This document shows, in pieces, positions 60,141 to 64,000 of a stretch of 64,000 bases of DNA. Where the stretch lies: assembly GCA_950054155.1 (NCBI GenBank), contig CATLOT010000002.1, positions 62,001-126,000 of the forward strand, written 5' to 3'. Origin of the DNA: an uncultured Bacteriovoracaceae bacterium (GTDB taxonomy: Bacteria; Bdellovibrionota; Bacteriovoracia; Bacteriovoracales; Bacteriovoracaceae). The notes beneath the pieces are model-generated. The model did not search any database. It was not told the origin of the DNA and was given only the letters and a program-made list of their open reading frames with translations. The position numbers and the translations under genes were made by a program. The first letter of the stretch is position 1. The number at the start of each line of letters is the position of its first letter.

Positions 60141-60142
60141 AT

Positions 60143-61119
60143 ATGAAACTCATCGCCCTACTTGCGCTTATCCCTTTCTTTTCGGCTCAAGCTGTCGTTG
60201 TCAAAACTTGTCCTGAGAAAGTAACAGTTAGCCTTCCTAAAATATTTAATAATGACGTCATTGATGAAGAGGCTTTTGGCGATGACTCAAGCTTTCCCTT
60301 TGATGGTTGGAATGGACCAGGAATCTTTCGTCTTCAACAAAAGCTTGCAAAGCTTGGAAGCCTTACTTTAGACCTTGACCTCATTAGAACAAGTAACTCT
60401 CAGTGTAGCTACAGCGGTGTGGATCTGCTTGTCGCCACTTTAGTAAATTTAAAAGAGCTGGTGTTCCAGAGGAGCCCCTCAAACAGGCGCTCTTCTTTTA
60501 TGAAAAGAATAAGGGCCGCTTTAATAATCAGCGCTATATTTCAATTGCCGATTACTCGCAAAATTCATCACGAAAGCGCTTTTATATTCTCGATATGCAA
60601 ACGGGTAATGTTCGAAAAGAAAAAGTATCGCATGGAAGTGGAAGCCGCGGCGGCGTTAAGGCCGGTGACCCTAACCATGACGGAATGATCGACAGATGCC
60701 ATCATGGTAGCAATATAAATGATCGCACTAACATGACTCGGGCAGGTTTCTTTGTGACGAGAAACTTCTACAATTCCACAAGCCATAAAGATAGAAAGTC
60801 GGTTGGCGGAAGAAGTGTTCTTGAATGGCCAAACCTTGATAGCAATGGAAATAATGGCCTTCGTATGGCGGGACTTAGCCCAGGTGTTAATGATGAAGCG
60901 CTCGGAAGTGGCGTTGTGATGCACGGTGCTTGGTATAATGATGTGGCCGCGACAATGGGGCGCTCTTATGGGTGTCCGGCCTTTGAAAGTGACGTCGCCC
61001 CTGGTGTTCTCAAGACGATTCGTGGCGGAACACTCTATTACTCCTACACCCCTCGCTGTAGCCAGCTTCATGCCAAAGTAGAAAATCAAGTTAGGGGTTG
61101 GCAAGGTATGTGCCGCTAA
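60143..61119 (+). CDS. L,D-transpeptidase catalytic-domain-like protein, split between two frames
   Basis: From ATG 60143 the zero frame encodes a signal peptide (MKLIALLALIPFFSAQA) and about 85 plausible residues, then continues as unnatural sequence to a stop at 60686-60688. The -1 frame carries the rest: AGVPEEPLKQALFFYEKNKGRFNNQ-type start, ISIADYSQNSSRKRFYILD, VSHGSGS, GFFVTRNFY, MHGAWYND, and the SxGC-type GRSYGCPAF of the YkuD_2 group, to the stop at 61117-61119. The change must fall after the -1 frame stop at 60406-60408. Joined at 60451, the product is 325 residues: a secreted or periplasmic peptidoglycan-remodelling enzyme. It is either programmed -1 frameshifting (see the site at 60445), a disabling mutation, or an assembly error. 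Confidence 0.7.
60445..60469 (+). promoter_or_regulatory. Candidate -1 ribosomal frameshift site
   Basis: A_AAT_TTA (60445-60451) fits X_XXY_YYZ and lies in phase with the zero frame (GTA AAT TTA). A -1 slip gives next codons AAA AGA GCT GGT, exactly the frame of the catalytic domain. After six bases a hairpin CTGG-TGTT-CCAG (60458-60469) follows, and a second, alternative stem GAGG-AGCC-CCTC (60469-60480). No upstream Shine-Dalgarno stimulator is seen. Confidence 0.5.
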
Positions 61120-61133
61120 TTCACAATACCTTT

Positions 61134-61985
61134 ATGACTGGACTCCTTACACTCTTAGATGACATTGCCTCGACCCTTGATGATATTGCTCTGATGAGCA
61201 AGGTCGCCATGAAGAAAACCAGTGCCCTGATGACTGATGACCTCGCCGTCAATGCTGGTGTTCTTCAGGGGGCAAAATCACATCGTGAAATCCCCATAGT
61301 CTTTAAGATCTTCCTTGGAAGTCTTGTTAATAAAGTCATCGCCATTGGTATTATTCTCCTTCTCCTTAAATTTTATCCTCCCCTTGTTGATGTCCTCCTC
61401 TTTAGTGGAGGTCTCTATCTTTCCTATGAGGGCGTTCATAAACTCTTAGAGAAGTTCTTCTCCCCTCAAAAAGAAAAGGCATTGGGAATTAAAAAGACTT
61501 TTAATGAAAAAGAGAAAATCTTTGGTGCCATCAAAACGGATCTGATCTTATCTTTTGAGATTATTGTGATCGCCAACTCCACTCTCCTTCAAACTCCCTT
61601 TTTTCAAAGAAGCCTCACTCTGATGAGCGTAGGTCTGGGGGCCAGTCTGATTATCTATGGCCTTGTTGCCATTATTGTTAAAATAGATGACTTTGGTCTG
61701 TGGCTGATGGACCGCAATTATAATAGTGTAGGCTTACGTTTAGTCGAGTCCATGCCCTATGTTATGAAGGGCCTTGGGATTGTGGGAACCGCAGCGATGC
61801 TTCTCGTGGGCGGAGGAATTATTAACCACCTCTTTCATGTGGGACATCTCCTGCCTTCTTTTATACCGGAGTTCATTCTCAATGGGATTTTAGGTCTTCT
61901 TACCGGACTTCTCTGTGTTGGGGCCATGGTTCTTTTTCAAAAGATTAGAGGGACCTCTCCTCAAGAATCTTCTCACACACCTTAA
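61134..61985 (+). CDS. DUF808/YedI family membrane protein
   Basis: 283 residues from ATG 61134; the frame opens earlier at 61098 inside the previous gene but MTGLLTLLDDIASTLDDIALMSKVAMKKTS is the typical family start. About six membrane helices (near 50-70, 72-90, 135-160, 170-195, 220-245 and 250-275). The family is a conserved inner-membrane group of unknown function. Its 3' end overlaps the convergent FAD oxidoreductase gene by 41 bp. Confidence 0.85.
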   Translation: MTGLLTLLDDIASTLDDIALMSKVAMKKTSALMTDDLAVNAGVLQGAKSHREIPIVFKIFLGSLVNKVIAIGIILLLLKFYPPLVDVLLFSGGLYLSYEGVHKLLEKFFSPQKEKALGIKKTFNEKEKIFGAIKTDLILSFEIIVIANSTLLQTPFFQRSLTLMSVGLGASLIIYGLVAIIVKIDDFGLWLMDRNYNSVGLRLVESMPYVMKGLGIVGTAAMLLVGGGIINHLFHVGHLLPSFIPEFILNGILGLLTGLLCVGAMVLFQKIRGTSPQESSHTP

Positions 61986-63498
61986 CCCCATCAACTGCAG
62001 CAGAGGTAATCCCTCCGGCGTAGCCTGCCCCTTCTCCACAAGGATAGAGCCCCTGATGGCTCTCTGAGATAAGGCTCTCCCGATCTCTAAGAATAGTCAC
62101 AGGAGCACTGGTTCGTGTCTCTGGAGCGAGAAAGAGCGCACGCTCATCAGTGGTGAAGCCCTTCATTCGTCTTTCAAAAACATGAAGAGCTTTTTCAAGG
62201 TGCTCACTTACAAAAGAAGGAAGAATCTCATGAAGCTTCGCGGGCACGAGGCCTGAGGGGCAACTCGTCTTCGGAAGCTCACGGGGAAGTTTCTTATTGA
62301 GAAAGTCTTTAAGAGGCTGGGCCGGCACTTCCCTTCCGGTGGCATGCTTTAAGGAGTATTCAAACGCTTTTTTTTCAATGGAGTATTGAAACTCAAGGCC
62401 ACCAAGAACGTCACTATCATCGTAGTCCTGTCCCGCCTTTACCGAAACCACAAGAGCGGCATTGGACCAGCGGCTATTGCGCGCATAATTGCTCATCCCA
62501 TTGACAACAATACCATCGGCATCAGTGCCGCTTGAGAGCACGTATCCCCCAGGGCACATACAAAAACTATAACTGCCCTTAAGAGTTTCACTGTCCTCCC
62601 ATGCCAAACGGTAGCGGGCCGCTCCAAGCTCACTGCCAGCAAAATCGCCATATTGAATTTTATCAATGAGTTCACGGGGATGCTCAATGCGCACGCCAAC
62701 AGCAAAGTCCTTTGCTTTCATCGCCACCCTTTCCTCTTTGAGGTGGTGATAGACCTCTCTTGCACTATGACCAGTGGCTAAGATGACATGATCAGAGAAG
62801 ATCTTTTCTCCCTCTCTGGTTTCAACACCGATTACTTTCTTTTTATCTTCAGAGTAAAGGAGCTTCTCCACACAAGTGTGATAGCGAATTTCATGGCCCT
62901 TCTCTTTGAGCTCATCCGTCATCTTGCCTATGAGCTGGCGAATCTTATTAGAGCCCAAGTGAGGGTTTGAAACCCACGCCGTCTCAGGAGGCGCCCCGAA
63001 ATCAACAAAGCGATCCATCACATACTGAACAAAGGGTGACTTAATTCGCGTAATGAGTTTTCCATCTGAGAAGAGCCCTGCTCCCCCTTCTCCAAAGCAT
63101 ACATTATTGTCAGTATCAAGCTCCCCACGGCGCCAATAAGAGCTGATATGCTTCATCCTTTCATGAGCTCGCGCTCCGCGCTCAAGAACAATGGTCGGTA
63201 TCCCATACTCAGCAAAGCGAAGGGCGCAAAAGAGTCCAGCAGGACCTGCCCCAATGATCAAAGGAGGTTTCTCAAAAGGCTTTTGAGGACGAAACTCCTC
63301 CTCTCTCTTGGGGAAAGCCTCCCCCTCTGAAATGGCGATGATATTGTAGTGTACTTTAGGTTCACGCCCCAGATTTGCTTTGCGCGCATCTAGGCTCTCA
63401 CTTTTAATGCGATACTCGCTAATATGAGGATAATTCTCTTGGACATAGGCGTCCAAGTCGTCTTGAAAGGAAAGAGTAAATTGCAGAGTCTGTGCCAT
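61945..63498 (-). CDS. NAD(P)/FAD-dependent oxidoreductase (FAD-dependent dehydrogenase family)
   Basis: 517 residues from ATG 63498 (frame open to 63570). After about 75 residues with a small ferredoxin-like alpha/beta region, PLIIGAGPAGLFCALRFAEYG gives the FAD motif, followed by NVCFGEGGAGLFSDGKLITR, DHVILATGHSAREVYH, and SFCMCPGGYVLSSGTDADG. The C-terminal YPCGEGAGYAGGITSAAVDG binds flavin. This is a widespread uncharacterised FAD-dependent dehydrogenase group. Monocistronic, divergent from cinA and convergent with the DUF808 gene. Confidence 0.88.
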   Translation of the reverse strand: MAQTLQFTLSFQDDLDAYVQENYPHISEYRIKSESLDARKANLGREPKVHYNIIAISEGEAFPKREEEFRPQKPFEKPPLIIGAGPAGLFCALRFAEYGIPTIVLERGARAHERMKHISSYWRRGELDTDNNVCFGEGGAGLFSDGKLITRIKSPFVQYVMDRFVDFGAPPETAWVSNPHLGSNKIRQLIGKMTDELKEKGHEIRYHTCVEKLLYSEDKKKVIGVETREGEKIFSDHVILATGHSAREVYHHLKEERVAMKAKDFAVGVRIEHPRELIDKIQYGDFAGSELGAARYRLAWEDSETLKGSYSFCMCPGGYVLSSGTDADGIVVNGMSNYARNSRWSNAALVVSVKAGQDYDDSDVLGGLEFQYSIEKKAFEYSLKHATGREVPAQPLKDFLNKKLPRELPKTSCPSGLVPAKLHEILPSFVSEHLEKALHVFERRMKGFTTDERALFLAPETRTSAPVTILRDRESLISESHQGLYPCGEGAGYAGGITSAAVDGVKVCEKILEERSL

Positions 63499-63558
63499 GA
63501 AAGTACAATAAGTTAAAGACCCTTTCGTTGACAATGGGACAGGTAAAAAGGAGCACAC

Positions 63559-64000
63559 TTGAAGGCCCAAATTGTTATTATCGGTGACGAATTACTCGTC
63601 GGCCGTATTCAGGATACCAACACTCAAGTTATTGCCAAGTGGCTTGGAGCCCAAGGTTTTGAGCTCACCCAGGTTACCATCACTAGCGATAGGCCAGAAT
63701 CGCTCCTCCACTGCTTAACAAAGGCCCTTGAGGGCTCAGACCTTGTTCTCACCACTGGTGGTCTAGGGCCTACTGAAGACGATATCACCAAGCAGATCAT
63801 CGCTAAGCTGGCCGGTACCAAGCTTGAAAAAAATGAAGAGGCCATAAGGCTTGCAAAGCTTCATTATGGCAGGATCGACAAAGATTGGGACCAGCAAACC
63901 AATAGTTATCATTTAATCCCTCAGGGTGTTGAGCCGGTTCTCAACCCCGCGGGCCTCGCCCCAGGGCTTTCCCTAGCGAAAGACGGAAAACTCCTCTTGA
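63559..64000 (+). CDS. cinA: CinA-like competence/damage protein, molybdopterin-binding domain (partial)
   Basis: Starts with TTG 63559, with AAAGGAG five bases upstream. The 147 residues present are the N-terminal molybdopterin-binding-like domain: IVIIGDELLVGRIQDTNTQ, LTTGGLGPTEDDITKQ near 72, and GLAPGLSLAKDGKLLL at the right edge. In the full protein this domain is an ADP-ribose pyrophosphatase, often fused to an NMN deamidase; that part lies beyond the window. Confidence 0.9.
   Translation, partial: MKAQIVIIGDELLVGRIQDTNTQVIAKWLGAQGFELTQVTITSDRPESLLHCLTKALEGSDLVLTTGGLGPTEDDITKQIIAKLAGTKLEKNEEAIRLAKLHYGRIDKDWDQQTNSYHLIPQGVEPVLNPAGLAPGLSLAKDGKLLL

Noticed and set aside
1-64000. rRNA, tRNA, tmRNA, integrase or toxin-antitoxin genes
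   Set aside because: By eye I found no cloverleaf-like sequence, rRNA segment or recognisable protein of these classes in the intergenic spaces; small RNAs cannot be excluded without a covariance search.

Overview
The window reads as a compact chromosome segment of a Gram-negative, delta-proteobacterium-like organism, most likely Bdellovibrionota of the Bacteriovorax/Halobacteriovorax kind. This is inferred from gene content, not from a marker-gene search. Pointers are many lipoproteins and outer-membrane barrels, abundant secreted hydrolases, a complete mevalonate kinase/decarboxylase/isomerase operon (as I recall, this route has been reported as a signature of predatory bacteria), a prkA-yeaH-spoVR stress operon, and very tight gene packing with 1-4 bp start/stop overlaps. 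I see no rRNA, tRNA, CRISPR array, prophage or plasmid function.

Layout. 1-3976: prkA, yeaH and spoVR (cut by the left edge), all leftward. 4115-8796: a small proline-rich gene, an AsmA-like protein coupled to an MMPL lipid exporter, a LOV-type sensor lacking its photoactive cysteine, and a DoxX-like membrane protein. 8916-13717: CoA transferase/hydrolase, HemN, and a beta-CASP metallo-beta-lactamase RNase paired with an ATP-cone/nuclease fusion. 13856-22278 (rightward): di-haem lipoprotein, PP2C phosphatase, M23 peptidase, SecA, an acidic repeat protein, GlpD. 22255-24921: two paralogous outer-membrane-barrel proteins. 25090-28776: small protein, TrxB, UbiB/ABC1 kinase, enoyl-CoA hydratase. 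28818-34270: mevalonate operon (fni, HMG-CoA reductase, GYDIA-type GHMP kinase, mvaD, mevalonate kinase). 34366-38723: RsmI-like methylase, a protein-glutaminase-like secreted enzyme, two CBS-pair proteins, a lipoprotein methyltransferase, and an IscR-like regulator without its cluster cysteines. 39109-44743: an operon of CrtI-like oxidoreductase, FabG, FabZ, FabI, a DUF885 peptidase and a small secreted protein. 44847-50548: a small protein, two sensor kinases, a response regulator and a secreted serine protease.

The most unusual stretch is 50643-61119. A six-gene leftward operon (two alpha/beta hydrolases, a KAS III-like condensing enzyme, an SDR, an acyl-CoA ligase and a Na+/solute symporter) faces a TetR regulator across a perfect 12-bp palindrome. 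It looks like a dedicated, regulated acyl-chain pathway with its own transporter that I cannot match to a named system. The tetR stop codon lies inside the first of two 205-bp non-coding elements with 25-bp terminal inverted repeats; the second copy is flanked by a 9-bp direct repeat, as expected of a MITE. Further on, a peptidoglycan L,D-transpeptidase-like gene is split between two frames. A canonical -1 slippery heptamer, correctly phased and followed by a small hairpin, lies exactly where the frame has to change, and the gene's Shine-Dalgarno is fully complementary to a pyrimidine arm just upstream. This is either a translationally controlled cell-wall gene or a plain frameshift.

The window ends with a DUF808 membrane protein, an FAD-dependent oxidoreductase and the start of cinA.
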